This document shows positions 15,718 to 23,368 of a stretch of 34,369 nucleotides of DNA, piece by piece. Every line of letters begins with the position of its first letter. Within the stretch, counting starts at the first letter, position 1. The notes under the pieces were generated by a model that searched no databases, had not been told where the DNA came from, and saw only the letters and a program-made list of their open reading frames with translations. This DNA comes from Pirellulales bacterium (GTDB taxonomy: Bacteria > Planctomycetota > Planctomycetia > Pirellulales > JADZDJ01): assembly GCA_035656635.1 (NCBI GenBank), contig DASRSD010000057.1, forward strand, positions 1 through 34,369, read 5' to 3'. Made by a program: the position numbers and the translations under genes.

Positions 15718-15811
15718 CCGACTGTGTTACATCGAATGCGCACTCTATCCGCGACGAATACAATCTCGCTTACGCTCAGCCGGTAGAAACCAAATGCGCG
15801 GGCCGGCCGAA

Positions 15812-17326
15812 CTACTTCTTCGGCGGTGATACTTTAAGAACTTCGTCCGGGGTGATTACCCCGTCGCCGTTCAGGTCGTATTTGGCAAATTCGGCCAGCT
15901 TTGCTTCGGTCCAAGTCGAGGCGAATTCGGACATGGTTACTTGTCCGTCTCCCTTGACATCATCGGCCGCAAACCAGTCGGGCAGTCCATCAGGGAGGCG
16001 CTCTTTCGGCGTCAAGAAATGTTTGCCTGTGCCGGAACTGGCGGACCGGCCGCCGGTATCTTGTCGTCTTCCGTACCCGCGACCACCTGGGTTTCCGCCC
16101 CCCGCATCGCTCGGCGCTGCGGCACTTGAACCACGATTGTTCGCCGCGGATGCCGCGGAATTGCTTTCGTCGGGACGATTCCAATTTTTTAATCCGTCAA
16201 CTAATTCATCGAGGGTAATTTTGCCATCGCCGTTTTTATCGTAACGGGCGGGGTTGCCGCTAATCATCGAATTCTGCGACCATTCCTCTTTTTCCAGCAC
16301 GCCGTTGCTGTTTTTATCGTACTGCTTCATCATGCTGGTCGCATAGCCGCGAATTTTGGCGTCTTCCGCTTGTGGATTAGAGCCACTCGACGAACCGGTG
16401 CTGGACGTGCTACTTGCAGTCCCGCTGCTGGTCGCAGAGGCGGCCTTGCCATCGCCGGTAAACGATGCGGTCACCATGGCCAATTCTTCGCCGAATCCGG
16501 GCACCGTGGGCGACGTGTCGCCAGCTGTTTCGCCAAACGGCGGAACCAGCGGGGGTGTTGAATCTTCTTTTTTGCTATCGCGAGAGGTCTCGTCGGAATT
16601 CGCAATGCCGCCGGGATTGCGCCCCTCATCGCCGCCCCGATTGAACCGTCCGCCTCCCCCTTGATTGCGCATTTGTTCGAAGGCTGCCGTTACTTTTTCA
16701 ATGGAAACTGGCGCGTCGGTGCTTAGGCCAGCACGTTGCAGCATGACTCGAGCTCGATCGTTGAGTTCACTCGGTTCGAGGATTCCATTGCCGTTGGCAT
16801 CAAGGCGACGGAGCATATCCGTGACATTATTCATGCCGCCGCCCCCGCCGAATCCACCACCTCCGAAGCCGCCTCCGCCTGGAAAGCCCCCTCCGCCAAA
16901 GCCACCCCCGCCAAAGCCTCCGCCGCCAAATCCTCCACCGCCTGGAAATCCACCCCCGCCTCCACCACGCCGACCAAATCCACCGCCGCCCGTTCCATCT
17001 GCCGGGGCCGCGCCACCAAACCCTCCACCACCAAAACCGCCTCCGCCAAACCCTCCGCCTCCAAACCCACCCCCGCCGAAGCCTCCGCCGTTAAATCCGC
17101 CCCCGCCGCGGCCCCCTCGACGTCCAAAGCCCCCGCCTTGTCCGGTGTCTCCCCCTTCATCGCGTTGGGCAGAACGGCCTCCCCGGCCACCACGATTGTC
17201 CCCGCCGGAATCCCCGGATTCCTGGCAAAAAGCATATCTTGCCGCCCCAACCATGGCAGCGATTACGAAAACTGTTAGTAATTGGTTAGAACGTGTCATC
17301 GTAGTTCGATTGTAACTCCAGAACAT
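15812..17326 (-). CDS. Exported EF-hand protein with long (GGGGF)n tract
   Basis: The 504-residue product has a signal peptide (MTRSNQLLTVFVIAAMVGA, cleaved near AFCQ) starting either at 17326 or at the in-frame ATG 17299. The first start has an AGGTGG site close upstream, so I keep it. Residues about 45-165 are an Arg/Gly then Gly/Phe-rich tract. Five EF-hand type calcium loops follow: DANGNGILEPSE (near 175), DKNSNGVLEKEE (near 337), DKNGDGKITLDE (near 360), DVKGDGQVTMSE (near 456) and DLNGDGVITPDE (near 484). Between them is a Ser/Thr/Ala-rich linker (about 290-330) and another Gly-rich stretch (400-435). EF-hand proteins with secretion signals are abundant in planctomycetes; a calcium-binding periplasmic or surface role is likely. 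It is convergent with the secretin-domain gene and divergent from the Spy-like gene. Confidence 0.83.
   Translation of the reverse strand: MFWSYNRTTMTRSNQLLTVFVIAAMVGAARYAFCQESGDSGGDNRGGRGGRSAQRDEGGDTGQGGGFGRRGGRGGGGFNGGGFGGGGFGGGGFGGGGFGGGGFGGAAPADGTGGGGFGRRGGGGGGFPGGGGFGGGGFGGGGFGGGGFPGGGGFGGGGFGGGGGMNNVTDMLRRLDANGNGILEPSELNDRARVMLQRAGLSTDAPVSIEKVTAAFEQMRNQGGGGRFNRGGDEGRNPGGIANSDETSRDSKKEDSTPPLVPPFGETAGDTSPTVPGFGEELAMVTASFTGDGKAASATSSGTASSTSSTGSSSGSNPQAEDAKIRGYATSMMKQYDKNSNGVLEKEEWSQNSMISGNPARYDKNGDGKITLDELVDGLKNWNRPDESNSAASAANNRGSSAAAPSDAGGGNPGGRGYGRRQDTGGRSASSGTGKHFLTPKERLPDGLPDWFAADDVKGDGQVTMSEFASTWTEAKLAEFAKYDLNGDGVITPDEVLKVSPPKK
16826..17180 (-). repeat. GGGGF tandem tract, 15-nt period
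   Basis: Inside the EF-hand gene, the minus strand encodes repeated GGGGF and GGGGGF units, many with a 15-nt spacing. The repeat is imperfect at the DNA level because glycine codons vary, which suggests selection on the protein rather than only recent slippage. Confidence 0.8.
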
Positions 17327-17327
17327 G

Positions 17328-17346
17328 AAACCACCTAACGGTGTTT
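17328..17346 (-). promoter_or_regulatory. Hairpin sequestering the ribosome binding site of the EF-hand gene
   Basis: AAAC-(C)-ACC (17328-17335) pairs with GGTGTTT (17340-17346) around a TAAC loop, with one bulged base. In the minus-strand transcript this stem covers the AGGTGG site 4 nt before the ATG at 17326. Such a hairpin could lower translation until melted. Confidence 0.35.
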
Positions 17347-17406
17347 TAGGTTCTGGTAAATTGCCCCGAATCAGGGTAAAAATCGTGGCTGGCCCACGGA
17401 ACCTAA
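17346..17406. ncRNA. Predicted three-way-junction RNA element
   Basis: TTAGGTTC (17346-17353) pairs with GAACCTAA (17399-17406) over 8 bp. Inside are two hairpins: TTGCCC/GGGTAA (17361-17366 with 17374-17379, one G-U pair on the plus strand) and CGTGG/CCACG (17384-17388 with 17394-17398), the second directly stacked on the outer stem. It lies upstream of both divergent genes, and on the minus strand just before the RBS hairpin of the EF-hand gene. No known RNA family is recognised and the strand is not decided. Confidence 0.3.
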
Positions 17407-17560
17407 TTAGGCGGTTTGGGGTTTAAGTGGTTGCCCGCCGTGTAGGTGGGCGGCTGGAGATGCGCGCAGCGAAGAGGCACAGAAATCTGGTCGCTGCGGA
17501 GGGACCAGCAATGAACAATCCAGCGGATTAATGTCGCGAGAGGTTTTCCCAATACCCTGT

Positions 17561-17567
17561 GGAGGAG
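17561..17567 (+). promoter_or_regulatory. Ribosome binding site fixing the start at 17576
   Basis: GGAGGAG at 17561-17567, 8 nt before the ATG at 17576, is the strongest Shine-Dalgarno sequence of the window. It decides for this start over the in-frame ATG at 17531. Confidence 0.85.
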
Positions 17568-17575
17568 TTATCGTC

Positions 17576-18334
17576 ATGAGAACTAGCATTCATTTGTTGA
17601 AAGTTTGCGTAGCAGTAGCGGTGTGCGCTACGGTGGCGCAGGCCCTGGCCCAAGGCCAAGGCGGAGGTGGACGTCGCGGAGGTTTTGGCGGCGGCGGGTT
17701 TGGAGTTACCCCCCTCCGCTTGTTGCAAATTGAGCCCGTTCAAAAAGAACTCGCTTCATCTGACGACCAGAAGTCACAGGTTACCAAGTTAGCCGACGAT
17801 GCTCGCCAGGCCCTTGGTGGTGGCGGTGGCGGCGGCAACCGACCCACACAAGAACAAATGCAGCAAACCCGCGACGACCAAGCCAAGAAAGTCGCCGAAA
17901 TTCTGCTGCCCAATCAACAAGAGCGGTTGGATCAAATCTTGTTGCAACTGCAAGGCTCCCAAGCTCTGACCGAAACCAAGGTGGCCGAAAAGCTGCAATT
18001 AACCGACGATCAGAAAAAGCAGTTGACCGATCTGAACACCGAATATCAACAAAAGCGCCGCGATTTGTTCGGCGGTGGCGGCGGCGGTGGACGGCCTGAT
18101 CAAGATGCCATGAACAAATTGCGGACTGAACAAACCGACAAGGCCATGGCAATTTTAACTTCTGACCAAAAAGATCAGTTTACGAAGATGGAAGGCACCA
18201 AATTCGATCTCGATCCGTCGCTCCTCCGCGGTGGCATGGGTGGCGGCAATAATGGTGGCGGTCGCCGTAATCGCAATGGCGGCAACGGAGGTGGTAATAA
18301 TGGCGCCAAAGGCAACGGTCAGCCGGACGCCTGA
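17576..18334 (+). CDS. Small exported Spy-like (LTxxQ-type) Gly-rich protein
   Basis: From the ATG at 17576 the product has 252 residues: a signal peptide (MRTSIHLLKVCVAVAVCATV, cleaved near ALAQ), a short Gly/Arg/Phe segment, then two helical halves. Each half has heptad-like motifs typical of Spy/CpxP-like and planctomycete LTxxQ proteins: SSDDQKSQVTKLADDARQAL, and LQLTDDQKKQLTDLNTEYQQ followed by a final AILTSDQKDQFTKMEG. The C-terminus is a GGNNGGGRRNRNGG tail. The helical motifs resemble residues 30-185 of the secretin-domain protein at 11776, so the two may be paralogous modules. Spy-type proteins are periplasmic chaperones or metal/stress sensors in Escherichia coli; that role here is only inferred. 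Confidence 0.8.
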   Translation: MRTSIHLLKVCVAVAVCATVAQALAQGQGGGGRRGGFGGGGFGVTPLRLLQIEPVQKELASSDDQKSQVTKLADDARQALGGGGGGGNRPTQEQMQQTRDDQAKKVAEILLPNQQERLDQILLQLQGSQALTETKVAEKLQLTDDQKKQLTDLNTEYQQKRRDLFGGGGGGGRPDQDAMNKLRTEQTDKAMAILTSDQKDQFTKMEGTKFDLDPSLLRGGMGGGNNGGGRRNRNGGNGGGNNGAKGNGQPDA

Positions 18335-18419
18335 TACAAGCCGATTTTGCTTTATTTTGTCGGCTGCCAGACGCTGACGAAAGCAAATCCACAGAAACGA
18401 AAAGATAGGACTATCACCT

Positions 18420-18478
18420 CGCCGCCCAAGATGCGAAAATGGTCAAGCCACGCTTGGCTGTTTCGCATCTGGGCGGCG
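18420..18478. repeat. Long inverted repeat with nested hairpin
   Basis: CGCCGCCCAAGATGCGAAA (18420-18438) pairs with TTTCGCATCT-GGGCGGCG (18461-18478), 18 pairs with a single bulged A. Inside is a second hairpin, CAAGC/GCTTG (about 18444-18457). No T-run follows on either strand, so it is not a simple intrinsic terminator. It could end the Spy-like transcript in a factor-dependent way, be an RNA element, or be a short palindromic repeat copy. Confidence 0.7.
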
Positions 18479-18564
18479 CTGGATTTATCTGCCTATTATT
18501 TTCGTCATCGAAACCGCTGATTTTGGCGCTCTGGGTCTTGAAACTGAATCCAAGGCCGACTGGG

Positions 18565-18570
18565 TATAAT
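18565..18570 (+). promoter_or_regulatory. Possible -10 box for the T2SS operon
   Basis: TATAAT at 18565-18570 is a perfect -10 hexamer. The nearest -35-like sequence, TTGAAA at 18538-18543, is 21 nt away, longer than usual. Transcription would start about 80 nt before the gspE ATG at 18660. Confidence 0.35.
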
Positions 18571-18659
18571 AAAAGTTTGGGGGCAGGCAAGTTGCATTGT
18601 GCTGGTCCCTCCTGATTCGTCCCTCCCCTCCCACACACATTTCGGTCACCCGCCCATTC

Positions 18660-20372
18660 ATGGATGCTGCTGATATTCTCGTTCGTCGCGGATTACTTAC
18701 GGATCGCCAACTGGCGGAGGTTCGCGCTGCGCAAAACAATGGCACACAGTTAGAGCAGTTGGCCGTGCAAATGGGCTATTGCACGGAGGAAGCAGTGCTG
18801 AAGGCGCTGGGCGCTGAGGTGGGCTTGGATTATATCGATTTGGCGGAAACGCAAATCGACTTGTCGCTGCTGAAAGATTTCCCTCCCAAGCTGCTTCATC
18901 GCCAGGCGCTGTTTCCGGTGCGCCGCGAGAACGGCAGTCTTGTAGTCGCCACGGCCGATCCCTTCGATTTGTACCCACTGGACGAACTCAGCGCGTCGAC
19001 CGGCTTAACGGTCGTTCCCGTGCTGGCCAGCCGCACCGAGATTGCGAAGCTCATCAAAACACATTTGGGGGTGGGGAGCGAAACCGTCAGCAGCTTGGTT
19101 TCGCAAAGCGACGACAACGTGGAGCTGTTGGGCGAAATTGAAACCGATGGCTCCGAGCTTTCCGAAATGGCGCAGGAGGCCAGCGTCATTCGGCTGGTCA
19201 ACGAAATTCTGCTGGAAGCCATCGAAACCAAAGCCAGCGACGTGCACATTGAACCGCAGGCGCATGGCCTGTGGATTCGTTATCGCATCGACGGCTTGTT
19301 GCATCCGCAGCCGGTGCCGCCGGAAATAACGCGCTTTCAAGCGGCGATTCTTAGCCGCTTGAAGATTATGGCACGGCTGAACATTGCCGAGAAGCGATTG
19401 CCGCAAGATGGTCGCATTAAGCTCCGCGTGCGCGGTCGAGAAATCGACGTCCGCGTTTCCGTGATTCCCATGATTCACGGCGAGGGCATCGTGATGCGTA
19501 TCCTCGACAAAGGCGCCATGGAGTTCAAGCTGCAAAAGTTGGGCATGGAAGATGATTTATACAAAAAATTCCAAGAGTTAATCGCCTTGCCGCATGGAAT
19601 CGTCTTGGTAACCGGTCCGACCGGCTCCGGAAAGACGACCACCCTGTATAGCGCCCTGTTGGAAATCCGCAGCGACGACACAAAAATCATCACCACCGAA
19701 GATCCCGTCGAATATCAGCTCGAGGGCATCAACCAAATTCAGGTGCACACCAAAATTGGGTTAACCTTCGCTGCCTCGCTAAGAAGCATTTTGCGGCATG
19801 ACCCAGATATTGTCCTGGTAGGCGAAATTCGCGACCAGGAAACCGCGGAAAACGCCATTCAAGCATCGCTTACGGGGCACTTGGTATTTAGCACCTTGCA
19901 CACCAACGATGCCGCCGGGGCTTACACCCGTATGATCGACATGGGGGTCGAGCCATTTCTTGTGGCCAGCACCGTCGAAGGAGTGATGGCGCAACGATTG
20001 GTGCGCCGGCTGTGCTCCCAATGCAAGGAGGCGTTTGTGCCCACCGAAACCGATTTGCCTTCTGACTTTCCGCGAGACAAACTGAAAGAAATCGGCGGGA
20101 AGTTATATCGCGCACGCGGCTGCCGGGCCTGCCGAAACTTTGGTTATGCCGGTCGAATGGGTATTTACGAATTGCTGATTACCACTAACAGAATTCGCCA
20201 ATTGGCCCACGATCGTTCCAGCACGTGGGAAATTACCAAAGCCGCGGTGGAGGACGGAATGATTTCGCTACGGCGCGACGGCTGGCGAAAAGTGCTTGCA
20301 GGCCGCACCAGCATTGATGAAGTAGCGACCGCTACGAAGGGAGACATCACGACATTTTCCGCGATGCATTAA
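18660..20372 (+). CDS. gspE: Type II secretion ATPase GspE
   Basis: The 570-residue product is a complete GspE/PilB-family AAA-type ATPase that powers pseudopilus assembly from the cytoplasmic side. Residues 1-150 form an MshEN/GspE N-domain ([20 protein letters not shown] onward). The ATPase core follows: Walker [10 protein letters not shown] at about 319-327, Asp box around ITTEDPVEY, Walker [13 protein letters not shown] at about 381-392, and the His box [16 protein letters not shown]. The tetracysteine zinc motif is intact (C452, C455, C488, C491). I chose the ATG at 18660 because it matches the family N-terminus; an upstream TTG at 18597 is in frame. No Shine-Dalgarno sequence is evident. 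It is the first gene of the T2SS operon. Confidence 0.95.
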   Translation: MDAADILVRRGLLTDRQLAEVRAAQNNGTQLEQLAVQMGYCTEEAVLKALGAEVGLDYIDLAETQIDLSLLKDFPPKLLHRQALFPVRRENGSLVVATADPFDLYPLDELSASTGLTVVPVLASRTEIAKLIKTHLGVGSETVSSLVSQSDDNVELLGEIETDGSELSEMAQEASVIRLVNEILLEAIETKASDVHIEPQAHGLWIRYRIDGLLHPQPVPPEITRFQAAILSRLKIMARLNIAEKRLPQDGRIKLRVRGREIDVRVSVIPMIHGEGIVMRILDKGAMEFKLQKLGMEDDLYKKFQELIALPHGIVLVTGPTGSGKTTTLYSALLEIRSDDTKIITTEDPVEYQLEGINQIQVHTKIGLTFAASLRSILRHDPDIVLVGEIRDQETAENAIQASLTGHLVFSTLHTNDAAGAYTRMIDMGVEPFLVASTVEGVMAQRLVRRLCSQCKEAFVPTETDLPSDFPRDKLKEIGGKLYRARGCRACRNFGYAGRMGIYELLITTNRIRQLAHDRSSTWEITKAAVEDGMISLRRDGWRKVLAGRTSIDEVATATKGDITTFSAMH

Positions 20373-20451
20373 GTGCTCCGCGGTGTTAAGTCTGTGAGTG
20401 ACATGCAAACTTCCTAAATGATCCTTTCTGATTGCTAACCCGCCAAGTTCA

Positions 20452-21663
20452 ATGCCTGATTTTGCGTACATTGCCCGCGATACCACCGGAAAGAAAGTGA
20501 GCGGTCTGCTCACGGCGCCCAGCCGCCGCGATGTGGTGGCGACGCTTGGCAAACAATCGCTGTTTCCCCTGGAAGTAAAAGACGCACAGGCGGGAGCTGC
20601 AGTTGCACAAGTGCGGCGGGGGCGTAAAGTCAGGCCGCAAGTGATGGCGGTGGTTTACGCACAATTGGCCGATTTGCTTCGCAGCGGGGTGCCGCTGTTG
20701 CGAGCGCTGGAAGTGGTAAAAAATCAGAGTTCGCAAGCGGCCCTGAAGGAAGTGATGGCCGAGGTATATTCCGCCGTCGAAGATGGCACCAACATTGCCG
20801 ACGCCATGCAAGCCAACTCTCGCGCTTTTAGCGAAATGGCCATTAGCATGGTTCGGGCAGGAGCCGAAGGCGGATTTCTGGAAGATGCGTTGGCACGCGT
20901 GGCACAATTTACTGAGCAGCAGCAAGATTTGAAAAGCCGCACCAGCGGCGCGCTGGCCTACCCGGCGTTTTTGGCGGTGGTGGGCGTGGCCGTCGTGTTG
21001 GTGTTAGTGGTGTTCTTCGTCCCTAGATTCGAGACGTTGTTTGCACGCTTGCGCGACCGAGGAGAACTGCCGGCGTTGACGGATATTTTGCTCTGGGTTA
21101 GTCATACTCTGGGGCATTGGGGCTGGTTAGTGCTGATCGTGTTTGTCGGCGTAGGCGCCTTCGTTCGAAAGCGATTGTCGACCGAGGCCGGCCGTATTTG
21201 GAGCGATCGACTGAAATTGCGCTTGCCAGGCATCGGCCGAATTTTCCAAAATTTGGCCGTGGCACGCTTTTGCCGGGTATTGGGTACGTTATTGCACAAT
21301 GGCGTGCCGATTTTGCGGTCGCTGGAAATTTCCAGTGCTGCCGCCGGCAATCGGGTGTTGGAGGCTGCCATCAAGGAAGCTGCCGAGAACATTTCCGCCG
21401 GGCAATCGCTGGCTAAGCCCTTGGGGGCCAGCGGTTATTTTCCGCCAGAAGTCGTGGAAATGATTGCCGTGGCCGAGGAATCGAACACCCTGGAAGGCGT
21501 GTTGACCAATATTTCCGATTCGCTGGAAAAACGCACTTTTCGGCGGTTGGATTTGATCGTCCGGCTGTTAGAGCCTCTCATGCTGTTGGTGATGGCCGGA
21601 ATGGTCTTATTGGTGGTCATCGCGCTGCTGATGCCAGTGCTAAAGATGAGCACCACGATGTAA
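20452..21663 (+). CDS. gspF: Type II secretion inner-membrane platform protein GspF
   Basis: The 403-residue product is a normal-length GspF/PilC-family protein. It opens with the typical MPDFAYIARDTTGKKVSGLL, has two homologous cytoplasmic T2SSF domains (about 65-165 and 270-370; second copy VARFCRVLGTLLHNGVPILR), and three membrane segments near 165-189, 223-238 and 372-398. It would bind GspE and form the rotor-like platform core. It lies 79 bp after gspE; no clear ribosome binding site is seen before the ATG. Confidence 0.94.
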   Translation: MPDFAYIARDTTGKKVSGLLTAPSRRDVVATLGKQSLFPLEVKDAQAGAAVAQVRRGRKVRPQVMAVVYAQLADLLRSGVPLLRALEVVKNQSSQAALKEVMAEVYSAVEDGTNIADAMQANSRAFSEMAISMVRAGAEGGFLEDALARVAQFTEQQQDLKSRTSGALAYPAFLAVVGVAVVLVLVVFFVPRFETLFARLRDRGELPALTDILLWVSHTLGHWGWLVLIVFVGVGAFVRKRLSTEAGRIWSDRLKLRLPGIGRIFQNLAVARFCRVLGTLLHNGVPILRSLEISSAAAGNRVLEAAIKEAAENISAGQSLAKPLGASGYFPPEVVEMIAVAEESNTLEGVLTNISDSLEKRTFRRLDLIVRLLEPLMLLVMAGMVLLVVIALLMPVLKMSTTM

Positions 21664-21820
21664 AATCGAACTGTAAACTCGAACCCGAATTGCCAAACAT
21701 TTTGCCCAAATTCAAGCGCACAGTCCCGGTTTCCGGGGTTTAATGATTAGACGGTTTGGCAAGTTTCACTACCAACAAGTACACCCATCACGGGTTATCC
21801 AATCATCCATCAATTTTCAT

Positions 21821-21825
21821 GGGAG
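21821..21825 (+). promoter_or_regulatory. Ribosome binding site fixing the gspG start at 21834
   Basis: GGGAG at 21821-21825, 8 nt before the ATG at 21834, selects this start. The ATG at 21819 overlaps the site, and upstream in-frame starts lack one. Confidence 0.65.
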
Positions 21826-21833
21826 CTAAGACA

Positions 21834-22256
21834 ATGAGTGCCACGGGCGCACGCCGCCAAGATCGGGCGGCATTTACCTTGATCGAAGTGTTGTTGGTGC
21901 TGGTGATTCTCGTAATCATTGGTTCCATCGCGGTGACTAACATCATCGGAGCAAAAGCAAAGGCCGATCGTAATGCGGCGAAAGTGCAGGTCGATACCAT
22001 TTCCAAGGAGTGCGACCGCTTTGCCCTGGATATGGGCAGCTATCCCAACAGCCTGGAAATGCTGTTCACCAATCCGGGCGGCGCCAAAGCCAGCGAATGG
22101 GCCGGACCGTACTTGGATAAAGAGATTCCGTTGGATCCATGGAACAACCCGTACCAAATTCAATTTCCCGGGGGGCGGCATCCCGACCGAGTTGACATTT
22201 TCTCTTGGGGTCCCGACGGCCAGGCTGGCACGCAAGATGACATTTACAACGACTAA
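21834..22256 (+). CDS. gspG: Major pseudopilin GspG
   Basis: The 140-residue product is the major pseudopilin. It has a short basic leader, the class III prepilin signal FTLIEVLLVLVILVIIGSIA with Glu at +5, the conserved SIAVTNIIGAKAKADRNAAK helix, then the globular part with GSYPNSLEML, the GPYLDKEIPLDPWNNPY block and the calcium-site ending SWGPDGQAGTQDDIYND. The residue before the cleavage site is Ala (RAA^FTLIE) where most prepilins have Gly. It lies 170 bp after gspF, with a short CCCGG/CCGGG hairpin in between (about 21725-21737), so translation or transcript level of gspG could be set separately. Its end overlaps gspH by 20 bp. Confidence 0.94.
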   Translation: MSATGARRQDRAAFTLIEVLLVLVILVIIGSIAVTNIIGAKAKADRNAAKVQVDTISKECDRFALDMGSYPNSLEMLFTNPGGAKASEWAGPYLDKEIPLDPWNNPYQIQFPGGRHPDRVDIFSWGPDGQAGTQDDIYND

Positions 22257-22902
22257 CCCGGCAGTTGGTCGCCGCCGTGGCGGTTTCACACTCATCGAAT
22301 TGATGCTGGTGCTGTCGGTGTTGGTGGCGTTTGTTGCCCTGGCGTGGCCGACGATTACTCGGGCTTACGAAAGCAGCCGGCTAAAAGGCGCCGCGGAACA
22401 AATTCAGGCGGCGTTTGGGCATGCACGAATTCAAGCAATGACGAACGGCGTTGCGCAAGTCTTTCGCTTTGAGCCGCAAACGCCCCAATACACGGTTAGC
22501 GCTTTGCAGGACGGCACGGAAGCTACCGAAAGCGACGACAATTCCGCATCTACATCTTCCGTAACGATAACGCCAGCAGCAGGCGCAGCTTCTGCGACAG
22601 CCACGTCGACAATGTCGTCTAATGACAGCGGCGGGGGTTGTAACTATCAATTGCCCGACGGATATGCATTTATCGAAGGAAATCGTGTACTGGATGCGCG
22701 CGCCGCAGTTTCCGAAAGTGAAATTTCCGGTGACGGCTCCTCCACCACCACGCCGCCAATTCTGTTCTATCCCGACGGAACAACATCCGAAGCGACAGTG
22801 ACCATCGGCAATCAGTATGGAGGCCGAATTTCCGTTTCGCTCCGCGGCCTGACCGGCGTCGCCCGCATGAGCGACGTTTTCAGTGGGGAGCCCGCGCAAT
22901 GA
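22237..22902 (+). CDS. gspH: Minor pseudopilin GspH-like
   Basis: I place the start at the ATG 22237, inside the end of gspG, because it gives a short leader (MTFTTTNPAVGRRRGG) directly before FTLIELMLVLSVLVAFVALA, a prepilin signal with Gly at -1 and Glu at +5. The protein then has 221 residues, with a GspH-type layout (SSRLKGAAEQIQAAFGHARI, ANG-type VAQVFRFEPQT) and a C-terminal strand pattern ILFYPDGTTSEATVTI typical of GspH/FimT proteins. An unusual Ser/Thr/Ala-rich insert lies around residues 100-130. The order after gspG and the signal support the name; the N-terminal overlap implies translational coupling. Confidence 0.85.
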   Translation: MTFTTTNPAVGRRRGGFTLIELMLVLSVLVAFVALAWPTITRAYESSRLKGAAEQIQAAFGHARIQAMTNGVAQVFRFEPQTPQYTVSALQDGTEATESDDNSASTSSVTITPAAGAASATATSTMSSNDSGGGCNYQLPDGYAFIEGNRVLDARAAVSESEISGDGSSTTTPPILFYPDGTTSEATVTIGNQYGGRISVSLRGLTGVARMSDVFSGEPAQ

Positions 22903-23366
22903 AAAGGCCCTCTTCCACCCCCGGCCGCCCGCGCGATGGCTTCACGCTGCTGGAAGTCATTTTGTCGTTGGCAATTTTAGCCGGCGCGGTTGCCACATTG
23001 GGCGAATTAATTCGCAGCGGATTAGCAAATGCCCAATCTGCGCGCGATTTTACCCGGGCCAAAATGCTGTGCGAAGGAATCGAGGAACAAGTGGTGGCCG
23101 GCGCGATTTCTCCCAGCGGCAGTTCCGGCACGTGCGATGACGACCCGCGCTGGCTGTACTCAATTTCCAGCGAATCCGACCAACCTGGTTTGCTGAATCT
23201 GCAAATTACCGTCTCGAAAGATGTTCCGCCCGATCAGCACACCGTGCAATTCACTCTGTGGCGCTGGATGATTGATCCAAACATAGCTTCGGAATCGAAC
23301 GATACGACAGATACCAGCTCTTCCACGGGTACCGGCTCGACCAGCGGCACCGGCACGGGTGGCTAA
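22899..23366 (+). CDS. gspI: Minor pseudopilin GspI-like
   Basis: The 155-residue product starts at an ATGA overlap with gspH. It has a prepilin signal GFTLLEVILSLAILAGAVAT (Gly -1, Glu +5) and the GspI-like helix ELIRSGLANAQSARDFTRAK. The globular part is short (to about residue 127) and ends in a Ser/Thr/Gly tail (STGTGSTSGTGTGG). Its place in the operon between H and J supports GspI, a tip-complex pseudopilin. Confidence 0.83.
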   Translation: MKRPSSTPGRPRDGFTLLEVILSLAILAGAVATLGELIRSGLANAQSARDFTRAKMLCEGIEEQVVAGAISPSGSSGTCDDDPRWLYSISSESDQPGLLNLQITVSKDVPPDQHTVQFTLWRWMIDPNIASESNDTTDTSSSTGTGSTSGTGTGG

Positions 23367-23368
23367 AT

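Larger units (their letters stand above)
18335..18659. other. Intergenic region upstream of the T2SS operon
   Basis: This 325-bp gap holds a long imperfect hairpin (18420-18478) and a TATAAT box (18565-18570) that could start the T2SS transcript. A 74-codon frame on the minus strand across the hairpin has no support as a gene. Confidence 0.6.

Noticed and set aside
16665-17315. Long plus-strand poly-Pro frame (PPPPNPPPP type)
   Set aside because: It is the reverse complement of the Gly-rich tract of the EF-hand gene; it has no ribosome binding site or domain.
17346-17406. Possible tRNA
   Set aside because: The junction has only two inner arms, no T-loop consensus in the right place and no CCA-type end, so it is not a tRNA.
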